A DNA stretch of 64,000 nucleotides, taken from Tupaia tana (Eukaryota > Chordata > Mammalia > Scandentia > Tupaiidae). The notes under the pieces are model-generated. The model did no database searches, was not told the DNA's origin, and saw nothing but the letters and a program-made list of their open reading frames with translations. The translations under genes were made by a program, and so were the position numbers. The stretch's first letter is position 1. The number at the start of each line of letters is the position of its first letter. The stretch covers positions 24,314,891 to 24,378,890 of the forward strand of contig JAKSZU010000025.1 in NCBI GenBank assembly GCA_026018925.1. The letters are read 5' to 3'. Below, piece after piece: positions 1-10,755 of the stretch.

Positions 1-139
1 AATAATAACTTACAGGCAGCTGTGGTGTGGGCAGGCAGGAAGCCTGAAAGGAAGGAAAAAGGCATGATGATCTTCTAATGGAATAATCAATCTCTGAGTC
101 ATTAAGACTTTAATAAAATGTTTTTTAATACTTTATTTT

Positions 140-412
140 ATTTATTTATTTTTTGAGAGGTTTTTGTTATAGGGTGCGTGTGCTCGCCAGAAAGACAGAG
201 AGAAACAGAGAGACAGAAAGTGAGAAATCACCCCCCAGGGGGATGGCCATTCCGCAATCCCTTCTCCTCTATTCTCCTCCTGGGATCTTGGGCACACACG
301 CACACACGCACAGACGCCCGGTGTGAGTTTAAGCCACCGAGTCCGGGACTCAAACCATGGTCGACTACATGGGAATCCAGTGACATAGCCATTACGTTAA
401 CTGCTGGTCCCC
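140..412 (-). mobile_element. SINE family A, full length
   Basis: A tRNA-derived SINE on the minus strand. Read on the plus strand it runs from a T-rich tail through the GAGAGGTTTTTGTTATAGGG end to the head complement ending CTGCTGGTCCCC. It is flanked by imperfect 13-bp duplications, AATACTTTATTTT at 127-139 and AATAGTTTATTTT at 413-425, as expected for L1-driven insertion. The box B-like GGTTCGAGTCC region is mutated here, so this is a moderately old copy. Confidence 0.85.
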
Positions 413-484
413 AATAGTTTATTTTTTTAAACCTTACTGGGCATTAAACAAGACATAGTTTCTATAAGTAGTGTAACAGGTAGA

Positions 485-575
485 TGTTATTTATTCCTAT
501 TATACTGGTGAGGAAACTGAGACTTAGTGGTGTTAAGGGAACATGCCCAAGGTCACATAGATAATGAAATGCTAG
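485..575 (-). mobile_element. MIR fragment
   Basis: The phrases GAGGAAACTGAGACTTAG and CCAAGGTCACATAG are the antisense form of the MIR core and 3' region. This is an old mammalian SINE remnant with no TSD visible. Confidence 0.7.
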
Positions 576-1270
576 CCTGCACTGTGACACAAGTTCCCTT
601 CTAAGAGTATGTTTTCACGTTTTATTTTGATCACACAGATGTCAGCTTCCTCATCTCATAGTGATGGAATGAGATTGGTCCTTGTGAAGGTCCCATGATA
701 GCATTTCTCTCTCTTTTTTTTTTTTTTTTTTTAAATAAGAGTCGAGCAAATGCTTTGCTTACTGACTTCTTTGGAATATATTTTAATTGGTTGCTGCTTG
801 CCATAAGTAAACCGGCTTACGCTTGGAGTGGGAAGTGAACTAGATGCAATTTCTTGAATCAGCTGTAAATCTGAAAATCCATTTAAGCAGATAACCCGTG
901 TTGGAAAACCAACAGCAGCTGGGTGAGAGTGAGTGCCCCTATTCCTGGAGCCCACTGCCGTTCTGGGACAAGCTCAGAAGCAGATGCCATTGCCTTCTGC
1001 CGCCAGGCATTGAATGACCAGCGGCAAACTCGACCCGGCCGGTCACTTCCTCACTGGTAGCTGAGGTGATTATGCTTAGGTGAGGGCTTGGCGGGAAGGT
1101 AGGGCAGAGGCTTAATGATGCTTGATTGTTCTGGGTGGTCTTCAGTTGGGGGACATTGTGGAGAGACCAAGGACTCATTTCTGGATAACGTGTTGTCTTG
1201 GGGAGGTTTCCTTTAAGATAACACAGGTAACTGCAATGTGGTTATTTTGGATTCGTCTATCAATATTATC
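576..1270. other. Unassigned non-coding stretch
   Basis: Apart from a T-rich run at 713-733 I recognise no repeat family or gene here. Short open frames have no splice context or recognisable domains. Confidence 0.5.
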
Positions 1271-1274
1271 TATC

Positions 1275-1380
1275 TGTGCCTGTCTCCCCACAAGAAGATG
1301 AATTCTTCAAGGGCAGAAGTGCATCCTGGAGCCTGGCACACACTAAACTCTGGATGAATGTTTGCCGAACTGAATGAAAT
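1275..1380 (+). mobile_element. L2 LINE 3' fragment
   Basis: The order TTCAAGGGCAGAAGTG, GAGCCTGGCACACA, then GGATGAATGTTTGCCGAACTGAATGAA matches the diverged 3' end of L2, whose consensus has a similar series of phrases about a summary of total, interval and repeated GAATGAAT units. Boundaries are approximate. Confidence 0.6.
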
Positions 1381-1689
1381 TGCATATTTGATCTGGAAGG
1401 AAGGAGAGACGAAATTTAGCCCTGAGGCCCTGATTTTATACTGAGGAGGAAAGATACCTGAACGCCCCAAGTTCAGTGCTGGCTAGCAGGAACAGGCATC
1501 GCGGTCTCCCAGTTTCCTTTCTTGTTTTGCTCTGCACTGCTGCTCCATCAGCGTCCTTCCTATGCCTCGACTCTCTCGTGTGTGCGTGTGTTATCTGTCG
1601 AGATATCTATTATAATACCCCTCTTTGGACAGGTGCTATATCCTAAGGTCAGAAAGATAGAATCTGCCAGACTTCTGTGTCCTAACCTT

Positions 1690-1840
1690 TGCACCTTCCG
1701 CCACCAACTGTGGGACATCAGTAAGGTTCTTAAACCTCTCAGTGCTTCAGTGTTTTCATCTATAAAATAGGAGTAATTATAATAACTGCTTTATCAGTTT
1801 GTTGTGGGGATTAAATGAATTAATGTATAAAAAGTGTTTC
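1690..1840 (+). mobile_element. MIR
   Basis: The sense MIR order is visible: TTCTTAAACCTCTCAGTGC, TTTTCATCTATAAAATAGG, then GTGGGGATTAAATGAATTAA. Boundaries are approximate. Confidence 0.8.
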
Positions 1841-2134
1841 AAAAAACATTTTAGGAAGCACTGTTTAGTGACCTATTATATATACCAGGTATTTCACCTA
1901 TTAGCTATTGAATGAGATCAGACATGTCTTTTGTGTCTACTGTGTTCAGAGCATATGAACACTCGACTGCATGAGAAAGTGACTAGAGACGTTGCCCTAT
2001 AACCCAAGGTCAGGGTGCAGAAAACATAGGTCATTGTTCCATGTTATCATGAGAGCACTCAGGAGTAGCCTTCAGTCTGTCTTGGGGATTGCATGGAGGA
2101 GGTAATACCAGAAGTATTCCTTTTATTTATTTTC

Positions 2135-2361
2135 TTTAAGGTACATGCATTTGCTGGAGAGACAGAGACAGTGAGAGGGAAAGTGAGACATCAGCTCCTG
2201 AGGGGAATGGCCATGCCACAATCCCTTCTCCTCTGGGACTTTGGGCACACATGCACATGCACCTGGCATGAGTTTCAAGCTACTTGGTCCAGGACTCAAA
2301 TAACGGTCAGCCATGTGGGAGTCCAGCAACCTAACCACCATGCCTTCTGTGGGCTCCCCAG
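2135..2361 (-). mobile_element. SINE family B
   Basis: On the plus strand it starts with GGTACATGCATTTGCTGGAG and ends at the head complement near GGGCTCCCC. The middle carries the CCACAATCCCTTCTCCTC segment shared with family A. Internal divergence and the lack of a clear TSD make it an older copy. Confidence 0.75.
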
Positions 2362-2399
2362 AGGTAATTATTAAATAAAGAAAAGGAGTTAGACCAGGC

Positions 2400-2960
2400 C
2401 AGTGCTGGTAAGACTATTCAAGGTCAAGAGGAAGAAGAGAATATCAAAGATAGGGAGGAGAGAGGCTTATGTACATGTTGAAGAAATACCTGGTATTTCT
2501 TCATGGTGAGGCAGGAGTAGTGAGAGATAAATCAAGAGGCAGGCAGGAGGAGACTCCTGGAGAGCCAGAACAAACAGCATGAACCCTCAGAGGAGGGCCC
2601 CAGATAGGTTTTAAGCAGAGGCATGACATCAGGATCATATTTTTCTTTTAGGAAGATCATTCTGGCTTCAGTGTGGAGGATAAACTGGGACATGATAAGA
2701 CGGGAGGCCGGAAACAGGGTTAAACTACTTTGCCACTTCAAGTATAGGCTGGCTGGACCGTGGACACACGATGGAGATGGAGGGGTGCATTCTAGAAATA
2801 CTGAGAATATACGAGCCTTGGGATCTGATGATTGTACCATGCACGGTATTGGGTGTGGGAGGAATGGCTCCGAACTTTCCCTTGGGGGTGGCCAGGTGGA
2901 TATGGGGACCGCACCTGGAAGATTCCGAGAGGAGAAGGTGGCCTTCTGATGGCATAGTAG
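2400..2960 (+). mobile_element. Ancient unassigned interspersed repeat
   Basis: The order of phrases (TTTTAAGCAGAGGCATGACA, AGATCATTCTGGCTTCAGTG, then TGGAGATGGAGGGGTG) belongs to an old mammalian repeat that occurs again at about 50.53-50.98 kb in the same orientation. I recognise the text but cannot give a secure family name. Confidence 0.45.
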
Positions 2961-3001
2961 AGGACAGCTGTTCCGGATGGGAACACTCTATTGTGTTTTA
3001 T

Positions 3002-3285
3002 TTTTTTATTTTTTATTTCTTTCTCTTTTTTTGGAGAGGTTTTCGCTATAGGGCGCGTGCGCTCGCCTGACAGACAGAGAGAGACAGAGAGACAGAAAGC
3101 AGGAAATCACCCCCCAGGGGGGATGGTCACGCCGCAATCCCTTCTCCTCCATTCTCCTCTTGGGATCTTGGGCACGCACGCACACGCGCCCGGCGTGAGT
3201 TTTAAGCCGCCGGGTCCGGTACTCGAACCATGGTCGACTACGTAGGAGTCCAGCAACATAGCCATTACGCTAACTGCTGGTCCCC
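3002..3285 (-). mobile_element. SINE family A, young copy with 17-bp TSD
   Basis: This is a full-length family A element in antisense orientation. The 17-bp duplication ACTCTATTGTGTTTTAT occurs perfectly at 2985-3001 and 3286-3302. CpGs are well kept in the body (for example CGCACGCACACGCGCCCGGCG). Both facts point to a recent insertion. The Pol III box B-like complement GGTACTCGAACC sits near 3217-3228. Confidence 0.92.
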
Positions 3286-3344
3286 ACTCTATTGTGTTTT
3301 ATACCAGGAGGATAAACTCAGCCCAGGACAACTCAGGGCAGGTA

Positions 3345-3590
3345 GTAAGATCAGGAAGCGTTAACACTGACCAAGAGATTACGCTGTGCAAAGGGCTGCT
3401 TTAAGCACTTTTCTTATATTGACTCACAGTACCCTGCACTCTCTGACTTGGGGAGATGTTCATGGCATTGCCATTTGGTAGATGAGGCAGTTTAAGAGAG
3501 TGTGGGGTCACGTAGCTACTGCATGGGGGTAAGAATCAAACAACCTGAATCCAGAACTCATAGAACAGTATCCATGACCTGGAGCTAAGT
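3345..3590 (-). mobile_element. MIR
   Basis: Antisense MIR text is visible: GTAGATGAGGCAGTTTAAGAG followed by GGTCACGTAGCTA, then GAATCCAGAACTCAT. It lies directly beyond the TSD of the 3.0-kb SINE. Confidence 0.7.
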
Positions 3591-3914
3591 TAGGGGGATA
3601 GTTTCACAAAGCAGATGGCATTTGAGCTGGGTATTTAAGGAGGAACACAATTTCACAAGTCAGAAATCCAAATTAGAATCCAGCCTCTCACTGAAAGTGG
3701 GTTTTCTCTGCTCAGGGCAGATAGAACAGGCTCTTTTATACCCCCCTTCCAAGATTACTGGGACAACTGTTTTTCACGGTGGTGTATGTCACCTGCACAG
3801 CTCCCGCCATGAGCTGTCCATGGGGAAAGAGGTTCCTAGTGAGGCTGGCCCAGTGCCCCGCAGGTGTGTTCCCAGCACGGATGAACCAGCAGTGGCCAAC
3901 CTAGAAACAGGCTT

Positions 3915-4060
3915 GCCCCGCCTGTCCTAGATGTCTGACCTCAGGCAAGTCCCTCATCTCTCAGAGCTAGTTCCTCCTCTGTGAGATAGGGAAAAAAAAA
4001 TTCTCACCTCCCAGGTAAAAATTCAGTGAAATGTGTGTTTGAAAGAATTTGTAGGGCATT
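3915..4060 (+). mobile_element. MIR
   Basis: Sense MIR phrases are CTGACCTCAGGCAAGTCCCT and CTCCTCTGTGAGATAGGG. Edges are estimated. Confidence 0.65.
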
Positions 4061-4275
4061 CTACACATGTTAGGTTTTAGTTCTATCAACTGAAAATCAA
4101 GAGGAATCATACTTTTGAAATGTTACCAAATATAAAAATAGTTCTCTGTACGGTCTACTTTCCCTTCCAATGTCATTACTGTTTGGTATTTCAGTTTTCA
4201 TGTAGAAAGAAAATAAGCAAGTCTGGTGTTGTTTCCCAACCTCAGGAGGGGGTTTGTCTCTTCATGTTTAAAGCA

Positions 4276-4377
4276 CCTTCAGGGCCAGCTCTGTGGCCTT
4301 GTTATTTAGGGACTCAGATCCCACACAGTCAACCACACAGTTTGAGTCCTGGCCCTGGCAGTTTAAAACATACACTC

Positions 4378-4413
<36 letters not shown>

Positions 4414-4605
4414 TGTGAGCAAGCGTGAGCGAGCAAGGGGAGGGGGATGTTCTAAACCTTAACAGAAGGAAAATATGAAGGAGAAGGGATTGTGGCATGA
4501 CCATGCCCTGTTCAGGGGGCTAGAGGGTGTACTTTCTCCCTCTCTCTCAGTCTCTGTCTCTCTCTGGTGAGTGTATATGCCCTCTGGTAGTAAAAATTAA
4601 AAAAA
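4276..4605 (+). mobile_element. SINE family B enlarged by an internal microsatellite
   Basis: The head (GGGCCAGCTCTGTGGCC), a box B-like GTTTGAGTCC, the body phrase GGAGAAGGGATTGTGGCATG and the end CTCTCTGGTGAGTGTATATG are all family B. In the middle, a (TG)n(AG)n tract at about 4378-4415 replaces or expands the segment that normally reads as alternating GTGTGC. The element is therefore longer than its relatives. Confidence 0.75.
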
Positions 4606-4645
4606 TCTAAAGCACTGTAGGCATCGATGAATAGTGGCTTATGTT

Positions 4646-4908
4646 GGGAACCAGCCCAGTTAGCGTAATGGTTATTACGCTGGACTCCCACGTAGTCGAC
4701 CGTGGTTCGCGTCCCAGACCCGGTGGCTTAAAACTCACGCCGGGCGTGTGTGCATGCGTGCCCAAGATCCCGAGAGGATAATGGAGGAGAAGGGATTGCG
4801 GCGTGACCATCCCCCATGGGGGGTGATTTCTCGCTTTCTGTCTCTATGTCTCTCTCTGTCTGTCTGGCGAGCACACACACCCTATAGTGAAAATCTCTCA
4901 AAAAAAAA
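4646..4908 (+). mobile_element. SINE family A, young copy with 15-bp TSD
   Basis: A full-length copy. The perfect 15-bp duplication ATAGTGGCTTATGTT lies at 4631-4645 and 4909-4923. The head holds a box A-like TAGCGTAATGG and a box B-like GGTTCGCGTCC. The tail is a short A run. It faces the family A copy at 3002-3285, giving an inverted pair 1.4 kb apart. Confidence 0.92.
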
Positions 4909-4970
4909 ATAGTGGCTTATGTTTTCAGTTTACTTCACATTTAAAGAAAACTGCTTCAGGATACTATTAT

Positions 4971-5200
4971 TGGGGCTGGACAGCAGTGCAGTGATAAAAC
5001 ACGGGCCCTCCATCGGAAGGTTCCTGATTTGTGTCCAGAGACCTCCCTGAGTTTACTGGCCACACATATGCCCATGGTCCAGGGCTGCTGAAGCTGGGGT
5101 AGATTGTGGAGTCATGACTATATGGAGTACTGACTCTCTGCTGTCTCTCCCATTCATGGAAGAAATAAACAAGTGGATTTATTTTTTTAAATAAAGATTC
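4971..5200 (+). mobile_element. SINE family C
   Basis: It starts GGGGCTGGACAGCAGTGC, continues with the family C phrase GAGACCTCCCTGAG, and ends in TCTCTCCCATTCATGG followed by AATAAAC. The AATAAA before the A-rich tail puts family C in the T+ class of tRNA SINEs. Confidence 0.75.
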
Positions 5201-5214
5201 TGTCATGTACTAAG

Positions 5215-6115
5215 TGAGTAAAAAATGGTGATGATGGGTCAGAATCAACACCTGAGGAAAGGGGCCGGCATGTTCTAACTTTATGTTAAGTTGGAAGCCC
5301 TAGCAAGAGATGGTTTGAATGTAGAAGCTGTAGGAATTCAGATTTATCAGAAAACAAGTTCTGTTTTTCTTCTGTTGTTACATTTCAGGCACAATGCTAT
5401 GTTTTGAGAAGATCCCTCTCCTTATTGCTGGTTGTAATTTTGTTGTTGTTGTTGCCCTTTAAGTGTGGGACCCTATTAATTCACTCATTCATTCATTGGG
5501 TCATAGAAGGTTAGATGTTCGATGTGTTTCTTAGATTCGGATATCATGGCTTCATAAAGCTGAGCGAGACCTGGGGTTTGTTTTCATCCTACATGCTTCT
5601 CATCTGAGCAGAAGCAAGTCCACAAGGCTGAAGATAGATATCCTAATAGAGCCTGTCTCTATAACTCATTCCCACGTCTAACAAACAATTCTTAGGCTAA
5701 GGAATTTCTTCCTTGTGGCGGATTTAAACTGCCTGTTACAGCATAGGCTCAGGCCTCCTCTTTCATCCTCCTTGGAGGTGGAGAAAAACAGCTCAGTCAC
5801 TGTCCTCAGGAATCAGCCTTCCTGGCCTTGAAGATCATTATGAAACCGGCCTTCAGCTTTTGCTTCTCAAGGCTAAGCAACCTAAATCCTTAGGTATCAT
5901 TCTTCATTTCCATCTTCTTGGGCTTCTCTGAACCTTTTCCAAATCTGCTCATTACCCTTAACTCGTATAGCCTCAAACTGTTCTGGGGGGTGTCTAGCCA
6001 GGGCTAACCAGTACTGATTATCTGTTCGTTCATTTAGTCAGCCATCAGTCATTCTCTGAGCTCTACATTTCAAATACTAGATCTCTGAACCAAGCCTGAA
6101 GGGTACAGGTAGGTT
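5215..6115. other. Unassigned non-coding stretch
   Basis: No gene is supported. The text TCATAGAAGGTTAGATG near 5505 and the following 400 bases read like very old mammalian repeat material, but no family could be fixed. Confidence 0.4.
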
Positions 6116-6119
6116 AAGA

Positions 6120-6300
6120 GACAGCATGGCAGGGCAGTTAAAGGCTGGTTGACATCACAGTATCGCTTACCGGCTATAGGACTATGAGCACATTACTTAA
6201 ACTATGTCCAGTTTCCTCATTGGCAAAAGAGGATAACGAGAGCTTCTATGTCTCAGGGTGGTTGTGAAGAGTGAATGAATAAATACACGTCATGCACTTA
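6120..6300 (+). mobile_element. MIR
   Basis: Sense MIR order: GAGCACATTACTTAAACTATG, CAGTTTCCTCATTGGCAAAA, GGTTGTGAAGAGTGAATGAA. Confidence 0.75.
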
Positions 6301-7465
6301 GAAGCATGATTGCATGTAAGTATGACCGTGCAAATACTGGTTATGCACAATAAAAATAAAACAAGATATACACCCTGCTCTTGAGTTGTGCTTATTCTAC
6401 TTAGAAAGATATCCTAATAAATGACTAATAAACAACTAATTGCAATTCAGTATGTTAAGTGCCCCGGTAGCTGTAAAAGCATGTGGATGGGTGTTCAGAG
6501 GCCTAAGAAAAAGTTACGTTTTAGGCATTAAGAATAGTTCTGTGGTTCAGAGAAGGAGAAATGCTTGATTGGTTTCTTAGGTTCACCTATCATTGACCCA
6601 TAGGCTGGGAGAGACCTTGAGATGACATCTCACAGTGCATTTTTACCCTACAGGTCACCGAGTCGGCCTTAGGGAGAAGAGTAGGAGCATTTTAGCTCGG
6701 TGAAGACGTACTGGAAAGGTAGTCCAACCAGAGGGAGCCTTGAGAACACAAAGTTAGGAGTGTCAGTGTATAACACAGGTTTGCAGAATGAGAGGCTAGT
6801 TGCGATGTGCGATTTGACGAGCAGAAGGGATGGTCCTTACACCTGGGTGTCATTGGATTACAGGGGGACTTGAAGGCCACGTTGAGATGTTTGCCTTATC
6901 CTTAACCTAATCCATGCTTACAGGGCTTTGTGTCTATTTTAAAAGACTGTAGATCAGTTAGGGAGGCTGCCAAAGCATCTGATGTTTCTCTCGTAGTGGT
7001 TTTCTTACTCTCTCTGGAATCAGGGATGTGCCAACCCCTGGAAGCTAGAGTTGGAATCTTACTCATTTGCCCATGTCTGTCAGGACTGAGCACAGTACCA
7101 GGCATGGAGCACACGTAAGCTATGTTGAAATCAAGTTTGCCATGTATAACCAGAGCCCTTGGCTACCTGTTCTAGAACATCAGCTCTGCTCATGCATGGA
7201 TGAACAAATGCAAATAAATGAATCTAGGGGTATTACAGTTTTCAAATGCAAGTCAGTTTCATGTATCTCTTGGGAATGGAACAGTTTTATATAAAACCCA
7301 AGCAGCCAGTGTGAGAAACCAGTTCTTCCCTTGGCACCTCTGTCTTTACAGTCAGCCTGGTGGGTACTGGGTGTGCCACAATTATGGCTGAAAGTTCTGG
7401 TTGGGGCTCAAGTGAACCCTGAGTGGGTTTAAGACTCAAAATCTTCTTTCCTTCCTCAACACTTT
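6301..7465. other. Non-coding stretch with weak ancient repeat traces
   Basis: An L2-like phrase (TGAGCACAGTACCAGGCATGG) lies at about 7085-7105. The block 6640-6900 resembles the unassigned ancient repeat seen at 2.4 and 50.5 kb, but only loosely. No exon is supported. Confidence 0.4.
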
Positions 7466-7469
7466 TTCA

Positions 7470-7695
7470 AAAAAATGTTTACTTTTTTGCTTTGTTTCAT
7501 GAGGGAGAGGGAAGTAATGTCAGACAGATGTCTTGCTGCAATCTGCTTCTCTTCTCCAGCGGCCCAGCCAGTGAGGGTCACGGGGGCACATGCACATCAG
7601 GCAGATGGACCTGGGAACAGAACCCTGATTGTCTGTATGGCTTCCAGCGTAGCAGAGCATTGCGCTATCACTACACCAGCGAGGCATGGCCTCCA
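7470..7695 (-). mobile_element. SINE family C
   Basis: The antisense family C order is GTTTACTTTTTTGC, ATGAGGGAGAGGGAAG, GGCACATGCACATCAGGCAG, then a head complement around GCATTGCGCTATCACTACAC. It is diverged and no TSD is certain. Confidence 0.7.
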
Positions 7696-7699
7696 AGTC

Positions 7700-8475
7700 T
7701 TTCTTTGGAGCATTGATTTACATAGGTCAGAATCTGTTGATGAAGGCTAAAGAACATTTGAGACGTGGAGAGCAGATTTTTAAAAGAAGGTTGAGGGGAA
7801 AAGGCAGCCCTTGAGTATCCAAAGAGACAAATATGTTTTACATCAAGTTTCTCTGCTGAAAAAATGTCAAAAGAAGTGAGAAATACTCCAGTCGTAGCAG
7901 CTGGCTGAATGGTGATCCTCTCACTCAGGGCGCAAAAGCTGCAATTTTCTATCTAATTCACTACTCAATCATTCCGTGGCCCCTGTCTCAAGCTCAATTT
8001 AAGCTGGGTTCCCAGTACACAGAGCTACTGTACAGTGTATAAAGAAATGACTGGCCAAAGGGACTGAGGGAAAGGAGGAGCCACGTGGTGACCCAAAGCT
8101 TGACTTATCCTCAGGTAGTTCCAGGATCACGTGGCAGCTCTCTCCAAAGCCTCTCCTGAAGTTCATGTAAAATAGGTCATTTCTCCGTTAGCCTTTGCAT
8201 TTTGATTGTCACCGCCTGATAGGAGAATATGAGCTACTTAAATGCTCACCACATATATTGGGAAACAGACAAATTTACTCGGGAATCAGGGGCAGTGCTT
8301 GGATGGAAAGTTTGCTGCCTCAAGGGCTTTAAATTGAAATGGAAACGGGCTGGCTCTCTGCAGAACTCCATTACTGTTGATGACTGTTTGTCTTTTTCAG
8401 AGGAGTTCGGGCGAGCAATAAATATGACTGCTCTTTAGGGAGAACGTCCTGGAAACTGTGGGATCTTTCCTTACA
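7700..8475. other. Repeat-poor non-coding stretch
   Basis: No repeat family or gene recognised. The sequence is of mixed composition with no long open frame of convincing character. Confidence 0.4.
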
Positions 8476-8479
8476 CATG

Positions 8480-8690
8480 TCAGGTGTATTTCAGTTTTCA
8501 AAAGCCCTTTTCCATTTATACTCCTTTTCCAATCTCATAGAAGCCCTATGAAAGAAACAGCAGCCGTGTTATTATTGCCAGTCATCAAATGAATAGATGG
8601 AGGGCTGACGGGGGGAGAGCCTGGCCCAGCAGGGCCAGGATTGGAACCTGAGTCTGAAGTGCAATCTTGTGCTTATTTGCTCAGCTCAAG
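8480..8690 (-). mobile_element. MIR
   Basis: Antisense MIR traces: CATAGAAGCCCTATGAAAGA, then GGCCAGGATTGGAACCTGAG near the tRNA-like end. It is diverged. Confidence 0.55.
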
Positions 8691-8719
8691 CTGCCTCTCT
8701 GTTGACTGGTCAAGGGTTT

Positions 8720-9260
8720 CTCTAAAGCTTGTAAAAAATTGTGTTCCGAAATGGATGCCTAATTAGTCCCAATTAATTGTGCTCTTCCCAAAAGAGCGTG
8801 CCATTTAAAGCTGAACACTTTTATGTAGTCCTTTCTAAGAAAGAGCTCTCTCTGCCAACCCCAACAGTGAAATTTTCTGATAGAAAATCAAGATGTTCAC
8901 GTTTCCGGTGCCGTTCGTAATGCTTCAGGCATGGGTTTCGAGCAGCGGTGGAAGTCCAGCAGGGCTATTGCACAGTCAGTAACGCGGGAATATGCTGCGG
9001 AAATGCATAATTCTGCGTAACACTCTAAAGGACTTTATTTTTAGCACTGCTAGATTCCTTTTTCCCAGTGGAAAAGAAGGCGCTCTATCTCCTTTAGCTC
9101 AGCTCCTTGCCAAGTTGTGCCTTGAATTGCGTGAATCACCTCGACCCCACCTTTTGCAACGTATTTAGTGAATCAAATATTTGAACTAATGAGACCACAT
9201 TTCCTTTTTAGAGAAAGTTTGGAAACCGAAATCGCCAAAGATGCATGATATAGGCCTATT
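8720..9260. promoter_or_regulatory. Candidate conserved non-coding element
   Basis: A repeat-free, AT-rich block with TAAT-type motifs (AATTAGTCCCAATTAATTG at about 8761-8779) and unusually well preserved CpGs for such composition. This texture is typical of mammalian conserved enhancers. Conservation cannot be tested here, so the call is an inference. Confidence 0.3.
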
Positions 9261-9336
9261 TGTATGGAAATAACGTTAAACTCTTACATGATTTTTTTGT
9301 GTGTGTGTACGTATGTGTCTTTCAAATGTATTCTTT

Positions 9337-9593
9337 TTTGTTTATTGTTTGCTGTAGGGCACTTGTATTCACTGGAGAGAAATAGAGAGACAGAGAGCGA
9401 GAGAATGTGAGACAGCACTCCCCAGGGGGATGGCTACTTTGCAGTCCCTTCTCCTTCATTCTTCTCTTGGGATTTTGGGCACACATGCACATGTGCCTTG
9501 CTTGTTTTTCAAGTCACTGGGTTCGAGACTCGAACCATGCTGTCAGCCATGTGGGATCCAGCCACCTTAGCCACCATGTCACCAGCTGACCCC
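9337..9593 (-). mobile_element. SINE family B with 13-bp TSD
   Basis: Antisense element between near-identical duplications AAATGTATTCTTT (9324-9336) and AAATGCATTCTTT (9594-9606). The head complement includes GAGACTCGAACC, the box B-like complement. The single TSD difference and internal divergence suggest middle age. Confidence 0.85.
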
Positions 9594-9828
9594 AAATGCA
9601 TTCTTTGTCTTAATAATTGACCTCAGTGTTCACATATAACTTGAGGTGCTATGGGAAAGCATCGTATTGTACGTATATCATTCATGCTCACATTCTCTCT
9701 GTCTAGACTCAAACTCCTATCTCCCATCTCCTTTTTCAACCACAACAATGAATCAAACAAATAAATAAAAACAAAAAAAAACAAGAAAATAAGAGTCCTC
9801 ATAGTCATCCTTGAAAACTTCTGTCACC

Positions 9829-10133
9829 AGGGACCAGCAGTTGGCGTAGTGGTTATGTCACTGGACTCTCATGTAGTCAACCGAGGTTCGAGTCCTGGAC
9901 CCAGTGACTTAAACTCACACTGGGCACGTGTGCGTGCGTGCCCAAGATCCTGAGAGGAGAATGGAGGAGAAGGGATTGAGGCGTGGCCATCCTCCCTGGG
10001 GGGGTGATTTCTCACTTTCCGTCTCTCTGTTTTTCTCTGTCTTTCTGGCAAATGCATGTGCCCTACAGCAAAAACCTCTCAAAAAAAAAAAAAAAAAAAA
10101 AAAAAAAAGAAGAAGAAGAAGAAAGAAAGAGAT
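9829..10133 (+). mobile_element. SINE family A, long poly(A) tail
   Basis: The head GGGACCAGCAGTTGGCG and box B-like GGTTCGAGTCC are clear. The tail is about 28 A followed by a (GAA)n extension. Imperfect 13-bp duplications AACTTCTGTCACC (9816-9828) and AACTCCTATCACC (10134-10146) flank it. Confidence 0.88.
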
Positions 10134-10170
10134 AACTCCTATCACCGACTTAGACTTGACTTGTAATATA

Positions 10171-10229
10171 TTAGGTCATCAGGAAAGTTTTCTATGCAAA
10201 AATGTTCTACGACTTTCCCGACAACCTAA
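10171..10229. mobile_element. Palindromic mariner-type miniature element
   Basis: A 59-bp unit with inverted ends: TTAGGTCATCAGGAAAG on the left and CTTTCCCGACAACCTAA on the right. It is flanked by TA on both sides (10169-10170 and 10230-10231), the target duplication of Tc1/mariner elements. There is no coding capacity. It resembles the organisation of MADE1 but with different ends. Confidence 0.75.
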
Positions 10230-10239
10230 TATTATGTGT

Positions 10240-10410
10240 GAGCCTGACCTCTGGAGACAAACCAGTATGGCATTGAGTCCTGCTTTGCCATTGATTAGTT
10301 GAATAGCATTGGGTATATTTCTACTCTAATGCCTTATTTTCATGATCTTTAAAATGGGGTTATAATAGTAACTTTCTCCAACACTATTGTGTGAAATGAA
10401 GGAAATAATA
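10240..10410 (+). mobile_element. MIR
   Basis: Sense MIR phrases: GTCCTGCTTTGCCATTGATT, then ATCTTTAAAATGGGGTTATAA and GTGTGAAATGAAGGAAATAA. The mariner-type element at 10171 lies just upstream. Confidence 0.75.
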
Positions 10411-10608
10411 CATCTAAATCCCTTGGCATTCAGTCAAAATTAGTTATTTTTCTGACTATGAAGTTGTTTGTGTTAAAGCCAGGATCATAACAATGTTGTC
10501 TACGATTCTGTTTATGCCAAACTAGTAATGTGCGTGTGGGACAGAAGTGAGATACGGACAAAGGCAGACAAAAACAGTGTCCTGTGATTAGGTAAATTAT
10601 GATTTACA

Positions 10609-10755
10609 GGGCTGGAAGGTGGCATGGTTGTTAAGATCCTGGATTCCCACATGGCCAACCAGAGTTCGCGTCCCAGACCTGGTGGCTTGCTTTCTCACTT
10701 TCTCTATCTCTGTCTTTCTCTGGTAAAATTAGAACATAAACAATAAATAAATTTA
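10609..10755 (+). mobile_element. SINE family B, short form
   Basis: The head and box B-like AGTTCGCGTCC are followed by GACCTGGTGGCTTGC and then at once by TTTCTCACTTTCTCTATCTC. About 120 bp of the usual body is missing. The same junction occurs at 23.2 kb and in antisense at 32.8 kb, so it is a subfamily and not a private deletion. The tail is rich in AATAAAT. Confidence 0.8.

Noticed and set aside
4646-4720. tRNA gene-like sequence with box A and box B
   Set aside because: It is the head of a SINE with body, tail and TSD. The acceptor ends do not pair, so it is not a functional tRNA gene. The same applies to all family A, B and C heads.
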